DNA of 64,000 nt from Macrothele yani (GCA_039090855.1 CM077027.1:103334424-103398423), one strand, 5' to 3'; positions 21,901 through 30,986 are shown, numbered from the stretch's first letter. Numbers and translations are program-made. The notes: generated from the letters alone by a model not told the origin.

Positions 21901-22733
21901 AAAAGGGGATTTATATAGTAAGCAATGGGATGAAACTGCCTTGTAACTTGCAAAATTTTCACAATTGATGAACACTTTGTACCAAGTTTATTAAAGCTTC
22001 CTAGAAGTTTCATTTGGTGTAATGTTATTCAACAATTTATGCATATCTTTGGCAAACATTTCCCTTACAATTCTACTGTATGATATATTTTTCCTGCAGC
22101 ATTATTGGTTCCACAGTTAGGTGCAGTCTCTATTATGGATCTTCCTTCTCCATTATGTTTCATCCTGTTCATCTCATTCTAAATTCATTTTCTTCACTAT
22201 TGTTTAGAAATAGCCACTCCATCTCTTTTTAGGTCTTCTCTACATAAATTTGCTGAAATATTAATCACTATGTTTCATTTTCCTTCATTCCTTCTTAATA
22301 ACAGTACAATCTTGCTAGTTAGTTCTTTGAATCTTCTCTTTCACTAACTAAAAACTGATCATCTCTATTGCTGACTTTATTGGTCTATAAAAAACTTTTG
22401 TTCACCATCATTGGCAGCATTCTGCGATAGACTGCACCTGATGCTTTCCTTCAGTAATTCAAAATTATGTCTGCAATCTATTAGTCACTTTTCTTTTCAT
22501 ATCCTCTCCCATTCTTCCTGCAGTCATCTCAGGTATTTAAATCATCATCTTTTTATCATTACCATAAGCTGTCAGTGTTTAATTTTTTACTTATATTTTA
22601 GGTCCAAGCATGGTGGCGTGGTACAATGGTTCGAAAGAAACTGGGGCCATTTGCAGAAAAGAAAGTGGAGAAGAAGGCCAAGAAAGGAGGGAAAGGAGGA
22701 AAAGGAGGAAAGAAGGGCAAGGGAAAAAAATAA
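881..22733 (+). CDS. IQCG: Dynein regulatory complex subunit 9 (IQ motif protein), 3' part of gene, four exons
   Basis: Exons at 881-955, 8426-8557, 13675-13776 and 22602-22733 join in one frame (75, 132, 102 and 132 bp, all phase 0) and encode the last 146 residues of an IQCG/DRC9 protein. Known role of the family: a coiled-coil subunit of the nexin-dynein regulatory complex on the axonemal doublet microtubules of motile cilia and sperm flagella. Seen here: a charged coiled-coil region, then an IQ motif (VQAWWRGTMVRKKLG, about residues 103-117 of this partial protein), then a Gly/Lys-rich tail ending at TAA 22731. The order NFLQK, coiled coil, IQ motif, basic tail matches my recollection of the vertebrate C-terminus without gaps. 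Each exon is bounded by AG and GT. The N-terminal exons must lie before position 1. The introns are 5-9 kb and full of transposons. Confidence is high for identity and moderate for exact splice sites. Confidence 0.9.
1088..1260 (+). repeat. GT/GA-rich low-complexity tract
   Basis: Degenerate runs of GTGT and GAGTGAGTGG-type units within an IQCG intron. The rest of 956-1960 shows nothing further that I can identify. Confidence 0.6.
1972..2001 (-). ncRNA. Hammerhead-ribozyme-like core at PLE-1 3' end (degenerate)
   Basis: On the - strand, CTGATGA is followed by a CTGTC/GACAG hairpin and then GAAGC in place of the canonical GAAAC. It sits about 170 bases beyond the endonuclease frame. Hammerhead motifs are known in PLEs. 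This copy has at least one core substitution. Confidence 0.55.
2169..3925 (-). pseudogene. PLE-1 reverse transcriptase / GIY-YIG endonuclease, frameshifted
   Basis: Pieces in different frames, read from the 3' side of the + strand: 3885-3070 with FDVISLYSSVPIPEA (first catalytic Asp region of PLE RTs) and PIRPIVSRKRAP; 3101-2709 with MGSALSPILAEA and the catalytic RYADDIFFVWEHG box plus YLDVLVTKS; 2814-2566, a thumb-like linker; and 2615-2169 with AGIYCLPLLYP...FYVGLTKRS, the GIY-YIG motif, plus a conserved R and H (RMNEHKRDI). At least three frameshifts separate them, so it cannot make protein. The YADD active site itself is intact. Confidence 0.87.
5283..6574 (+). mobile_element. Mariner element, mauritiana-like
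   Basis: 1292 bp with terminal inverted repeats of about 28 bp (TTAGGTGCTTGAATTAATTC left; one mismatch in the right copy over this stretch), flanked by TA on both sides. Length, TA target and domain order are those of mariner. Nested inside the older inverted-repeat element at 4906-7539. Confidence 0.9.
5457..6480 (+). pseudogene. Mariner transposase, inactivated
   Basis: N-terminal helix-turn-helix part in the frame that reads FVPKKEHLQEA and then QAYGEHTLSETTCREWF, stopped by a TGA at the usual Arg codon. The catalytic part starts near 5766: VTGDEKWIRYDNPKRKKSW (first Asp), ILHDNA (second Asp), YSPDIAPSDFHLF (third Asp), then KWLDEWFASKE. This is the DD34D signature, closest in my memory to Mos1. 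A further TGA directly follows HDNA at 6214. Both TGA stops look like C-to-T changes at former CGA codons, and there is also frame disruption around 5785. Not functional. Confidence 0.9.
7540..8085. other. Unassigned intronic AT-rich sequence
   Basis: Poly-A/T and a G10 run near 7767-7780. No gene or TE domain recognised. Confidence 0.35.
8090..8170 (+). repeat. Fragment of SINE-B (tRNA-derived)
   Basis: The stretch GCAGGTTTGATTCTCGCTCT resembles a tRNA B box, followed by ACAGTGAAAATACAGCACC and CTATGTGCCAATA. The same order occurs at 17384-17500 and, inverted, at 15530-15720. Confidence 0.55.
8426..8557 (+). CDS. IQCG: IQCG exon, coiled coil
   Basis: The acceptor is TTTTTAAGTAG before 8426 and the donor GTAAGT starts at 8558. 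It has 44 codons beginning EYEDLLAVWRKKYDDD, highly charged, with heptad-like leucines (ELEELENKK). Phase 0 on both sides, in frame with its neighbours. Confidence 0.88.
8640..8650. repeat. Short TA microsatellite
   Basis: TATATATATAT tract. The remainder of 8558-10860 is unassigned IQCG intron. Confidence 0.5.
10869..11000 (+). repeat. 24-bp minisatellite, about 5.5 units
   Basis: Unit AGAGTTGGATACAGTGCACT plus CTGC, repeated at 10869, 10893, 10917, 10941, 10965 and (partial) 10989 with few substitutions. It lies in an IQCG intron. No coding function inferred. Confidence 0.88.
11951..11999. repeat. Imperfect hairpin, 23-nt arms
   Basis: CACATCTATAGCATATACAT pairs with its inverted copy ending ATAT-GCTGTAGATGTG, 21/23 matched around a 3-nt spacer. 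Surrounding 11000-13670 holds no recognised gene. Short open frames near 11553-11868 have no motif. Confidence 0.55.
13675..13776 (+). CDS. IQCG: IQCG exon, charged linker before the IQ motif
   Basis: Acceptor TTACTGTTGCAG lies before 13675, and the donor GTAATG starts at 13777. It has 34 codons including VENDRIEKQREKEEK and ends IVK, which directly precedes the VQAWW of the last exon. The human protein has a comparable 'IEDRIEKE' stretch at this position. Confidence 0.88.
13985..15262 (+). repeat. 146-bp tandem array (about 8 units) flanked by inverted 12-mers, pearl-like non-autonomous element
   Basis: The marker TGACCTTTGACCCCA recurs at about 14061, 14206, 14352, 14498, 14644, 14794, 14940 (TGATC) and 15086, giving steps of 145-150. 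The block opens with ACGCTTTCCAAC (13985) and closes with GTTGGAAAGCGT (about 15250), preceded by a short ACAGACAGACGG microsatellite. Core tandem repeats, a tetranucleotide tract and inverted ends match the build of 'pearl' elements, which are linked to Helitrons. Assignment is by architecture only. Confidence 0.75.
15530..15720 (-). repeat. SINE-B copy, inverted relative to its neighbour
   Basis: On the - strand the order is: head AAGCTGCATCTGCTTAGCTT, then a tRNA-like A-box region (GAGTGGTGTGATAGTAGC), B-box-like GGGTTCTATTCCC, then GGTTACATGGGAAACAGTAA. It matches the + strand copy at 15838-15915 and 17384-17500. Together the two can fold into a large hairpin. Confidence 0.65.
16146..17245 (+). 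pseudogene. Tc1-A transposase, decayed
   Basis: Starts MPRRRIWQSFQHVSEFDRGR at 16149, a Tc1 helix-turn-helix. Then come a Tc3/Tc1-type linker rich in Arg, DFVFSDESRFCLQHHDGR (first catalytic Asp), a disrupted segment, FQQDNASPH (second Asp) at about 16937, and PDMSPIEHVWSLIG (catalytic Glu in DD34E spacing) near 17035. It ends HGGHRNY at 17245. Several frameshifts and stops, plus replacement of the segment between DAIGYD and IASTLNSHRYIS by foreign sequence. Not functional. Confidence 0.87.
16763..16841 (+). other. Templated patch made from two nearby sites
   Basis: Bases 16763-16791 match 17500-17528 exactly (29 of 29). Bases 16791-16841 match 18175-18225 exactly (51 of 51). Both sources are downstream on the same strand. 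The patch sits where the transposase should read through the segment between GYD and the IDGTLNSHRYIS-like block. Confidence 0.85.
18050..19300 (-). pseudogene. Tc1-B transposase, decayed and SINE-interrupted
   Basis: N-terminal DLSDFDCGHIVGTRQ (Tc1 helix-turn-helix) near 19270. On the other side of the SINE, VMAWGAFSWDTLGALVCWG and HAFMAFAHPAANGIFQ lie near 18460-18310, where a DNA-binding/catalytic core is expected, then AQAWLEEHSSEFGTIQ. Many frame breaks. Only the remnant identity is supported. Confidence 0.75.
18610..18839 (-). mobile_element. SINE-A copy 1 (tRNA-derived) with 13-bp target duplication
   Basis: - strand: tRNA-like head GGTGGCGCAGTGGTCTAAGG (A box) and GGGTTCGAATCCCGG (B box), a conserved body (GACGGGCGACTGCTTATAGC), then GTCGTTAAACCTCCAATC and an A-rich tail (T run on + at about 18610-18628). 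TAGTTTTGTTGAT occurs at 18597-18609 and again at 18840-18852, a 13-bp target site duplication. Nearly identical to the copy at 46805-47015. Confidence 0.92.
19436..20210. mobile_element. Non-autonomous pogo/Tigger-like element
   Basis: The ends CAGTGAAACCTC and GAGGTTTCACTG are inverted, and both are flanked by TA (19434-19435 and 20211-20212). 775 bp with no transposase frame. The TIR resembles pogo/Tigger ends (CAGT..AACCTC). Superfamily call is by TIR and TA target only. Confidence 0.7.
20421..20463. repeat. Perfect 16-nt hairpin
   Basis: CACTATTTATTTCCTT and its exact inverse are separated by 11 nt. Next to it a short direct repeat (AATCAGACTATACAC) occurs twice, near 20370 and 20401. 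Confidence 0.6.
20529..21734 (-). mobile_element. Tc1-C: Tc1-like element
   Basis: The left end CCCTGAAAGGACAAATTATT is inverted at the right end (CACTGAAAGGACAGATTATA); TA flanks at 20527-20528 and 21735-21736. Length 1206 bp. Transposase remnant on the - strand. Confidence 0.87.
20690..21666 (-). pseudogene. Tc1-C transposase, decayed
   Basis: N-terminal RGRDLSEFDQGQVVGARKAR near 21590 (helix-turn-helix). Core [20 protein letters not shown] with the first catalytic Asp near 21140. Distal parts are in shifted frames between 20880 and 20700, including a PHRSRLATDWLQEHSS-like stretch. Multiple frameshifts. Confidence 0.8.
22602..22733 (+). CDS. IQCG: IQCG terminal exon with IQ motif and stop
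   Basis: The acceptor TATATTTTAG ends at 22601. The first codons read VQAWWRGTMVRKKLG, a good IQ calmodulin-binding consensus (hydrophobic-Q-xxx-RG-xxx-R). A Lys/Gly-rich tail follows, to TAA at 22731-22733. The open frame upstream of 22602 is intron. Confidence 0.93.
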   Translation, partial: VQAWWRGTMVRKKLGPFAEKKVEKKAKKGGKGGKGGKKGKGKK

Positions 22734-22739
22734 GCCACC

Positions 22740-23260
22740 AAAATGAAAGCTGAACTGTTGTTATTCAAAGTCATGGTTTGCCTGTGATATATTCATATAT
22801 AGTACTAGTCACATGTTTATGAGATTGAAATTCTATTTTTAGAGTTAAAAGCATTTATATTTGTATCATTATTTCTGATATTTGTAAACATTAATTGAGA
22901 GTTCTAAAAACATGGAATTAATCTTTCTATTAAAACCTTTACAGCACATTAAGTTCTGACATTGTACAGAATATATCTGAAACTTTTATGCAGTTGAAAA
23001 GGTTTTTTAACAATAAAGTTTATGAGAGTAAAGGTCCTTTCAACAATTCATAACATTTTTCATTTGTGTTATTACTTTGATGCTTATGAAGGAAAATACA
23101 AGATTTTAGAAACTTTACAACTGATCTCTCTCTATACAAGTTTCCACAACACATTAACTTCTAAAGCTGTACAGAACATACGAACAAATTTTGCATCCTG
23201 CAGATGCAAATCTTTTGACAATGCGAGAAGCTTCTTAAAATCTTCGCTCACATACACACA
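22740..23260. other. IQCG 3' UTR and downstream sequence
   Basis: AT-rich, with the AATAAA at 23012. Nothing else recognised. Confidence 0.5.
23012..23017 (+). terminator. Probable IQCG polyadenylation signal
   Basis: AATAAA lies 279 bases after the IQCG stop in AT-rich 3' UTR-like sequence. It is the first perfect AATAAA I noticed downstream. Cleavage site not determined. Confidence 0.5.
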
Positions 23261-23264
23261 TCAT

Positions 23265-24660
23265 CAACAACCAATCCACTGCTGGATGAAGGTCTCTCCA
23301 AGTCTCCTCCACAACTTTCCATCTTGACCCAATCTCTTCCCAGTCACTCAGGCATGGTCTTGTATTTCATTCACCCACCTACCATATGGCTTTCTGGCTT
23401 CTCCTTGGTGTCCAATCTAGTATTTCAGTAGGACATATTGCTAGTTCTTCCAGCAATATGTTCAGCTCATTGCCACTTGAGGGTCTTCATTTTTATTTAT
23501 AATAATGTCACCAACTCTTGTCATTTCCCTAATCCATGTATTCCTCTTATCTTTCCTGGTTACACCAAGCATGCATCTCTACGTGCTTTTTTCAGTTGTT
23601 TGCAGCCTCTGTATGTCTTTTTTAGTTAAGCTCCATTCTCTGATCTATAAAAACTGGAGATATGCATTGATTAAACACTTTTCTTTTAAGACATAACTAA
23701 ATTGCTTTTGAAAATTGTACCATTTCTTCTAAAAGCTCTCTAACCAAGTTTTATACATGTTTATTTTTTCAATGTCGCCCTTGCTTGATATCTGTTGTCC
23801 AAGGGTAAGTAACTGATTTCCATGCATTGGTCACTTCTAGATTTGCCCCATCAATTTCCAGATCTTCAGTTTTTATAAAAGCACTTTACAGCAGTTTTGT
23901 CTTAAGCAGTTCATTTTTAAACCCACTTCTTTGCTCTTGTCAGCAAGTTCCTGGATCATACACTGTACATCTGTGAGGAGGGGGAGGGGCACTTGCAAAA
24001 ATGGCAATGTTATCACCAAAAGTAGGAGGGTTAGTTCATCCCCTTCCCTTCCCAGTTCAGTGATTGAAAGACATTCTGTAATGTAGCACTAAAGAGTTTG
24101 GGTGATATGGTGCCACCTTGTCTCATTCCCTTTCCAATTCTTATGCATGCTGTGTCCTCAAACTGCCAAAACTTTGTGCTTGCATTTTCATTTTCATAAA
24201 TGTTATTAATAATGTTGATGTATGTATCTTCAATATCACAGGATTTCAAGGACATTAAATTTGCTGATGGTTTCACAGAATCAAAGCCTTTTCACAATTA
24301 ATAAAAGCCATACACACTAGGAGTTCATATTCATTTGTTCTTTCAATTAGTTTTCACAGTATATGGAGATATGATTTATAGTGCTATAACTGCTCCTGAA
24401 TCCAGCTTGTTTTCTTGGTTGAGGTTAGTCCAGTGCTTCCTTCAAGTGATGCAACAGTACCTTAGTAAAGATTTTATAAACAACTGATAGGAGGCTGAGG
24501 GGTCTGTAGTTCCTGAAGTCTTCTAGGTCCCCCTTTTTTTATGTAGCAAGATCACAATAACAATCCCAGTCCTCAGAAATATTGCCTAGATTACAGCATC
24601 TAATGAACATTTGGACAAATGTATAGTTTCTATTTCTCCCCTGGACACACACACAAACAC
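23265..24660 (-). mobile_element. LINE (non-LTR retrotransposon) remnant, RTE/CR1-like reverse transcriptase
   Basis: - strand 24276-24031 reads IRIGKGMRQGGTISPKLFSATLQNVFQSLNWEGKG in part, the RT block before the catalytic FADD. Upstream (about 24300) a decayed FIDYEKAFDSV-type motif lies in frame with KPSANL. The 3' part 23270-23430 gives the C-terminal block LGQDGKLWRRLGETFIQQWI. The same 3' region recurs at 44800-44520. Heavily frameshifted and 5' truncated. Confidence 0.78.
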
Positions 24661-25248
24661 ACTAGTTACGACATAAACTTACTCATAATGTACGAAATAG
24701 ATTTAGTGGGAAAACCGACTACTATAATACAGATGTTAAAACTGAGCTGGGCATTTCTTTATTAGAAGAAAAATTTAATGAAATATTGTGATGGTTAGAC
24801 ATGTGTGTTGAAAGGGATATGAAAGATTTTTCTGAACAGGAGGTTAAATTCTGTGGTACCAGGGCAGACCAAGCAGTAGACCTACAACAAGATGGATTGA
24901 AGGCATAAAATCACATTAGTGAATGATTAAGAAAGCAGTATGGCTAACAAAACCCTTCTGAATCAGTGAAATCATGAAAACCCTATAATAACTATATTTG
25001 CTTAAACTGTGACTAAATTACAGGGATTACAACAGAATTGCAAGCAACATTACCTTGTCTTCAGGACTGACTTGGTCAGATTAGAGTACAACCCTAAAAT
25101 TACAGAATTTATTGTTGTTTATGATTTTATTTAATTTAACTGTAGAAAATCTTGCAATGAGCAGAAAGAGATTCTATTGCATTCTTTGTAATGATCTGTG
25201 TCAGAAACATACTTGGACACTGTATAAAACTCAAACCATAAACACTCT
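24661..25248. other. Unassigned intergenic sequence
   Basis: No gene or repeat family recognised. Confidence 0.35.
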
Positions 25249-25688
25249 ATGCGACCCAGGGAAAAAAATAAGCAGTATCGCATCGCAGTTTGCGATACAA
25301 AAATAGAGGTTAGCGATGCAAACTCATATTTGAATCACAAAACCACACTTCAAAGTTTAGAAATGAAATTTCCATTAAAATGTTCAATCCGTAGAGCAAC
25401 TCGTTGTTTATCAAAAATAGGAGTTTGCTTACGCGTGAAAAAAAAAGTAAAATTCACGTATTCATAACTTTACGAATACTTTATGTTTGCTTGTAGCTTG
25501 GGCTGTGCAGTGATGGGGTGGTCATCGTCCGTCAGCAGAGCGTCTATGATTGGTCCCACACTCCCGCCTGTCTGCACGACGAGTCATTTAAGGACAGATG
25601 TTCTTATCGCTGTTTTGGTTTCGGTTTGGCCACCACTTAATTTTAGGGGGATGAGTTTTGTTGTTTTACTCTTTTTTTATTTAAAATC

Positions 25689-28050
25689 ATGGCTACCAAA
25701 GTAAAACTATCAACCATGAAAAGGTGGATGGAGGAATTAGATCCCAAGGGTATCATGAATTTCAGGAATATGGGATTACACCATACAATACAAATTTTGA
25801 GGATGACAATCCGTTTTTTGGTGTAAATATGACAAGGATGGTAAGTCAGATAATATCTGAAAACTTTCGTCGTCCTGGAGCGGGAATCGAACCCACGTCT
25901 CCCAGATAGCGCTCGGGTATGTTAACCACTACACCACCCATAACAACCAAGTCTCAAGTTTCCGATTAATTTGAATATAACCATCCCTTACCATCCTTGT
26001 CATATTTACATTAACTTACCATCCTTGTCATATTCACACCAAAAAATGGATTGCCATATTCTGAATTTGTATTCAAAAGGTAGTTGTAGTTGGTTACGCT
26101 GTGATGTTGACGCCAGTAAAATCTCCATGTGATCTACCTATTGCAAACTTTGTCGTAAGAAGGTTGACAGCATAAAAAAATTTCGAAATTTCAATTCTTC
26201 TTTTATTGATGGAGTTTCTGGATTCATTATTAAAAATGACAATGTGGTAAAGCACACCAGATCAGAAATCCATCATGCCAGTGTCTCCAAGGTAGAAGAA
26301 CATAAAGGAAAATCGCTTGCTGATATTTATCAAAGAACATCTATTGGTAAGTCAATGATTGTTGCTTCCAATGCATCTAAAGCTCGAATTGAAAAATTAA
26401 TTGATATAGCATATATGATTGCCAAAGAGGAAATTCCATTTTCGAAATGTCCCAAAATGATTAAGTCATAGAAACGCCATGGTGTTGATGTAGGACAAAC
26501 TTACCATTCGTCTGTGATGTGTGCTCAGTTCAACGAGTGAATTGCTAATGTTTTCGAAACTGATTTGCGCGATGACGTAAGAAAGACAGGCTATTTTACC
26601 TTATTCATTGATAGCAGTACAGATGTTAGTGTATCTGAAAATGAAATTATTTGTATCATGTATGTCAATGAAGTAGGAGATATCAAATTCCCTTTCCTGG
26701 CATTAAAAGAAGTGAAAAATACTGATGCTAATGGTATCAAAAATGCAATTGTAGAGTCCATTACAGAATTTGAAATAGTCAATTTTGAAAATAAATTAAC
26801 TGGATTTTTGGCTGACAGAGCAAATGTTAACATGGGACAGAAAAGGGGTGTTGCAGCTTTTTTGAAGAAAACCTGCCCTTGTTTAGTGTAAGTGCACTGT
26901 TTAAGTCATCACTTAGAGCTAGCTCTAAAAGATTTTATGCTATCAACATATTTTCAAGAGATACCTAAGTTGATGGAAGACATTCATAATTTTTATGAAA
27001 AAGTTCCAAACGAATTAGAAACTTTCGTGAGCTCTCAATAATACTCGATAAAGATGCATCAGATACACCAGCTTTGCGAGTCTATGGCACCCGATGATTG
27101 TCACATATGAACAGAGCCACTGATACATTGATTAAAAATTATTTTGTTATTTTGCAACTGGAAAATATAGTTGCAGATCCATCAAGCAAAGGAGAAAAAG
27201 CCAGGATTACAGGCATTTTGAGAAAAATTAAGTCCATCAAACTTATAACTTGGCTGCTGTTGCTTTGCAACATTTTATATTATTTGTCAAAATTATTTCT
27301 GTCTCTCCAGTTGGATGATGTGGATGTACCTTGTATTTTGAATGCATTCGAAAAATTCTATGATTCTATCAAAATTACGAAGAACAGAAAGTTTACGGCC
27401 GACCAGTCCAAAATTTTACAAGACTTAGCACACATATCAGCTTGTGATTCCAGTGACTGTGATTCAGTGAAAACTGTAGAATTTCGTGGCATTGAACTGA
27501 GCTGTAATTTGACAGCAGATGTATTCTGTGAAAATTGTGAATATCTTTTAAATCATATTCATCAGTTTGTGCATACCCGGCTTGGTGACTTGCACGAAAA
27601 TCAGGGTTTTAACGCTGCCAAGCTGTTAGAACCAAAGTTTTGGCCAACAGACAAATCTACTGTTGCAAATTTTGGTGATGATCAAATTACTGTATTAACT
27701 GAACATTTCAGTGAGTTGTTGACTGCCAACAACATTGACAACGATAAAATTCAAGAGGACTGGGATTATTTTAAAACCTTTTGCTTAAGAAATCTGCAAG
27801 ACCTGTTAAAACAACTGTTATGGGAATGTTTGAAATAAAAGTATGCGGATGAATTCCCAAATCTAAACCATATGCTAAATATGAAATTATTGCCCGTATC
27901 CAGTGCTAATGTCGAAAGAGTCTTTTCTGCAATGAAAAGAATCAAGCCAGATTTCTGTAATCGGTTGAATTCTGATGCTTTGAACCATCTATTGTGGATA
28001 ACGCTAGAAGGACCAAAACTATGCGAGTTTCACCCTGAACAAGCAGTGTA
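25689..28050 (+). pseudogene. hAT-1 transposase, broken
   Basis: Likely start MATKVKLSTMKRWMEE at 25689. After the nested repeat come YCKLCRKKVDSIKKF (BED-like zinc-finger Cys pair), a linker, then FTLFIDSSTDVSVSENEIIC (DSSTD, first catalytic region) and LTGFLADRANVNMG near 26790. After a stop at 26891, VHCLSHHLELAL follows. The C-terminal dimerisation region is in 27098-28050, including LLPVSSANVERVFSAMKRIK. Stops at 26469, 26539 and 26889 and shifts near 27040 and 27838 inactivate it. It resembles the ZNF862/ZMYM6-type hAT proteins. Confidence 0.85.
25789..26071 (-). repeat. Inverted-repeat unit enclosing a tRNA-like SINE segment
   Basis: Arms TTTGGTGTAAATATGACAAG (from 25817) and CTTACCATCCTTGTCATATT (from 26015) are inverse copies, about 50/56 matching over the full arm. 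An extra partial copy of the arm occurs at 25986-26012. Between them, the - strand at 25948-25873 reads GGTGGTGTAGTGGTTAACAT and GGGTTCGATTCCC, the A and B boxes of a tRNA-derived sequence. Inserted in the N-terminal part of the hAT-1 coding region. Confidence 0.7.
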
Positions 28051-28490
28051 GATATTTTAAAAGAAACCCTGACGCATGTGAAGTCTTACGGAAAAAGAAA
28101 GAGAACAGATGCAGAACCAGAAACTACCACAAGTTCAGGAGTACTGTCAAGTGACGACAGTAAGTAGCTGCTGCAATATATGGACAGGTAACATTTCACC
28201 ATATATCCATAGAAAGAAAATTTGTACTTTTTACATATCTACTAAAATATTTTAAAATTTTACTTTTCATTACTGATTAGAGTATTTTCGATAGATATTG
28301 AAAGGTGTTAGTAATAGTTTTATAACTTTTATTTGATAATAAATTATTAGTCACTTAAATCAAAAGAAAAATATAAGTCTCAAAAGTGCTCCATTACTCA
28401 ATTGCTCTGCAATGCTAAATTTGAAGAGCTAAATTGCTCCCTGAAAAATTTCAGTTATTTTTCACCCTGATGCGACCATATACATATATA

Positions 28491-29708
28491 CACTATCTAC
28501 CAACAAATAATTGGACACCTCTGCAATCGACGATATCTACGGTCCTGATACACGTCATGGCCGCCGCCATTAAATATCGTGTGGGAAACAACAACGCAAC
28601 CAGTCGCATGCAAGATGCCACGCAGTTCGGAGCTCTCCGATTTCGAGAAAGGTGTAATCGTCGGGTATCACAGAAATGGCCGATACATATGTGACATATC
28701 CAGCGAGTTGAAGTACCCAAAATCGACAGTGGCCTACGTGATTGGCAAGTGGAAGATGAGAGGTGACTGTTGGAATGTGCCCCGACCCGGCAGACCCACA
28801 AAACTGGGAGTTAGAGACCGACGGGTGCTGGCCAGAGAAATTCGGAAGAACCGCACCAAATCGATGGGCCACATCCGCGAGGAGTTTCAACAGGCATCCA
28901 GGGGTGTTCTTTCGATGAATACCATCCGTAAGGAAGCCCATCTGCTCGGTTATCATGGACGTGCTGCCGCCCACAAGCCTTTAATCACCAAGTGCAATAG
29001 CGCTGCTCGGCTAACGTGGTGCAAAGAACGTTGACAGTGGACCGTTGAACAGTGGAAACAGGTTCTCTGGAGTGACGAATCAAGGTTCACCCTCTACCGT
29101 TCGGATGGCAGAGTCTGGGTTTGGCGTCTGCCTGGAGAATGCCTCCTGCCGGAATGTATTGTGCCAACTGTGAAGTTCGGCAGCGGTGGAATTATGCTAT
29201 GGGGGTGTTTCTTCTGGTATGGCACGGGACCCTTGGTTGCAATTCCTGGTAGACTCAACGCCAAGACCTACTGCACCATTTTGGATGACCATGCGCTTCC
29301 TACGTTGTGGCAGTTTTACAGGGTGGACCCATGTTACTTTCAGGATGACAATGCCACCTGTCATGTTGCGAGGTCCACCATGGCTTGGTATGGTGACAGT
29401 GGGGTTAATCGAATGGACTGGCCTGTGTAGAGCCCGGACTTTAACCCTATCGAGCACCTCTGGGACGAGTTGAAGCGTCGACTTAAGGGGTGACCCACAG
29501 TCCGAAATCGGTGAAGGAACTGACCTGTCTTCTCCAAGCCGAGTGGAAGAAAATCCCGCTAGCCATCGTACAACTCCTGGTTGAGAGTATGCCTCAGAGG
29601 GTCAGAGCTGTAATCGTTGCTTGTGTAGGATCCACCAACTACTGAAGGTGAATAAACTTCGTTTTCCTTTGCTATCACAGGTGTCCAATTACTTGTTGGT
29701 AGATAGTG
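28491..29708 (+). mobile_element. Tc1-D: Tc1-like element
   Basis: The left end CACTATCTACCAACAAATAA (28491) is inverted at the right end with one difference in that stretch, followed by TTGGACACCT in both. TA flanks at 28489-28490 and 29709-29710. Length 1218 bp, almost directly beside the hAT-1 target duplication. Confidence 0.93.
28615..29560 (+). pseudogene. Tc1-D transposase, near full length with three stops
   Basis: Starts MPRSSELSDFEKGVIVGYHR at 28615 (helix-turn-helix), with GWH-type NVPRPGRPTKL linker. The catalytic set is [17 protein letters not shown] (Asp), [12 protein letters not shown] (Asp), and SPDFNPIEHLWDELK (Glu). TGA at 29032, TAG at 29428 (before SPDFNP) and TGA near 29489 interrupt one otherwise continuous frame. 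At least two look like C-to-T changes of CAG or CGA. Otherwise intact, so the copy is fairly young. Confidence 0.92.
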
Positions 29709-29719
29709 TATATATAGCT

Positions 29720-30160
29720 GTAAACAACCACCAAAAACAATATCTACAGTTGTTATGCTTTCTAAGGAATTCCATGACTGACAGTGAATGTTGATGATGA
29801 TATAATACGCCAAATTATAGTCTTCTGGACAGATAGCAGCACTTACATGCAAGTAATCCTAATGACATGCATTGCTTTAAAACAATTGTGCAAATGGTTA
29901 AATCCAAAGTTTTCTTGAACATTCCACAAAATTTCTTACTTTATCATAAATATTCACTAATTCATAAATGCTGTAAAAATGTCTGTATTAATAGACAAAT
30001 ATGTTGTAATTAGCATGTATAAAGTGAAGATTTGGAAACCTTGCTCCCATAAAACCACTATAAACATTCGAGATTTCCAGCTCTTTCTCCAGCCTACATT
30101 CACTTTCACTCATGAGATTAGCAGATAATGAATGATCAAATCCAGCATCAGCACTTCTCA

Positions 30161-30196
<36 letters not shown>

Positions 30197-30860
30197 GAGA
30201 CAAAAAAGCTTTTGAACTCCAGGATATTCTCCAATATATTATTGGCTGAAAACTGTTAATAAATACAAACTATTCTCAATGCAAATTTTATTTCTATCCA
30301 TTATCCGGAGCAAAATTTTTAGCTGCTTCTTTTCAAAATTACTTTCAAAAGGCCCTGATTCACACACAGCAAGCAAATTCTACTACTCATAAAATCTAAA
30401 TTCTTAGGCTTCATTTTCAAACATAACCACTAAATTCTCCATTTCCATAGTAGTCGACCATATTGTTTTTCCATTTTTTTTATGCTTAAAATAACACATC
30501 AACCTGCCTTCTCCTTCATGTACTACTCCAGTCAACATATTTACCTTTTCACTTACTTCCTCTATAACAAGTTTTCCATTTCATTCTACTCACATACAAA
30601 AAAACTTGTATTTTATATTTACTGCTCATTCACTTTTGCACTTAACGTTTTTTACAGCAACTTAATTTTATTCTTCCTTTGAGTCACAAAAATTACAACA
30701 GAGAAATGTATCATAGCACATAAGTCCATAGTTGATGGTCCACTTGATCATTCTGCCTAATAATCCTAGAACACAACCCAGTGGGTTGAAGTCCTTTAAA
30801 CCACATGTCTTAACTAAAGGGAAAAATCAGTAAGATGAAAGAGTTATCAATATATTATAA
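29720..30860. other. Unassigned intergenic sequence with a GA microsatellite
   Basis: A (GA)n tract spans about 30162-30192. No gene or TE domain recognised. Confidence 0.45.
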
Positions 30861-30866
30861 ATCAGT

Positions 30867-30872
30867 TTTATT
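30867..30872 (-). terminator. Probable BCS1L polyadenylation signal
   Basis: AATAAA on the - strand (TTTATT on +), 115 bases beyond the BCS1L stop. Position and spacing are usual for an animal polyA signal. Confidence 0.5.
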
Positions 30873-30986
30873 AAAAATACTATGATAAAATAATTACACG
30901 AAATTCAATACTTAATTTTATTTTCAAATGACTGTACAGTTACTATATAAAGTATTCTTCTATATACAAAAAATTCTGAACTGCTG

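Larger units (their letters stand above)
25257..28469 (+). mobile_element. hAT-1: hAT transposon with perfect 8-bp target duplication
   Basis: ATGCGACC occurs at 25249-25256 and at 28470-28477, directly flanking ends CAGGGAAAAAAATAA (left) and, inverted, CAGGGTGAAAAATAA (right). An 8-bp duplication and CAGGG termini are hAT hallmarks. Length 3213 bp. It contains a transposase remnant and a nested inverted-repeat unit with a tRNA-like insert. Confidence 0.95.

Noticed and set aside
25873..25948. tRNA gene (- strand)
   Set aside because: B box is good but acceptor and anticodon stems do not pair. It sits inside an inverted-repeat unit in a transposon.
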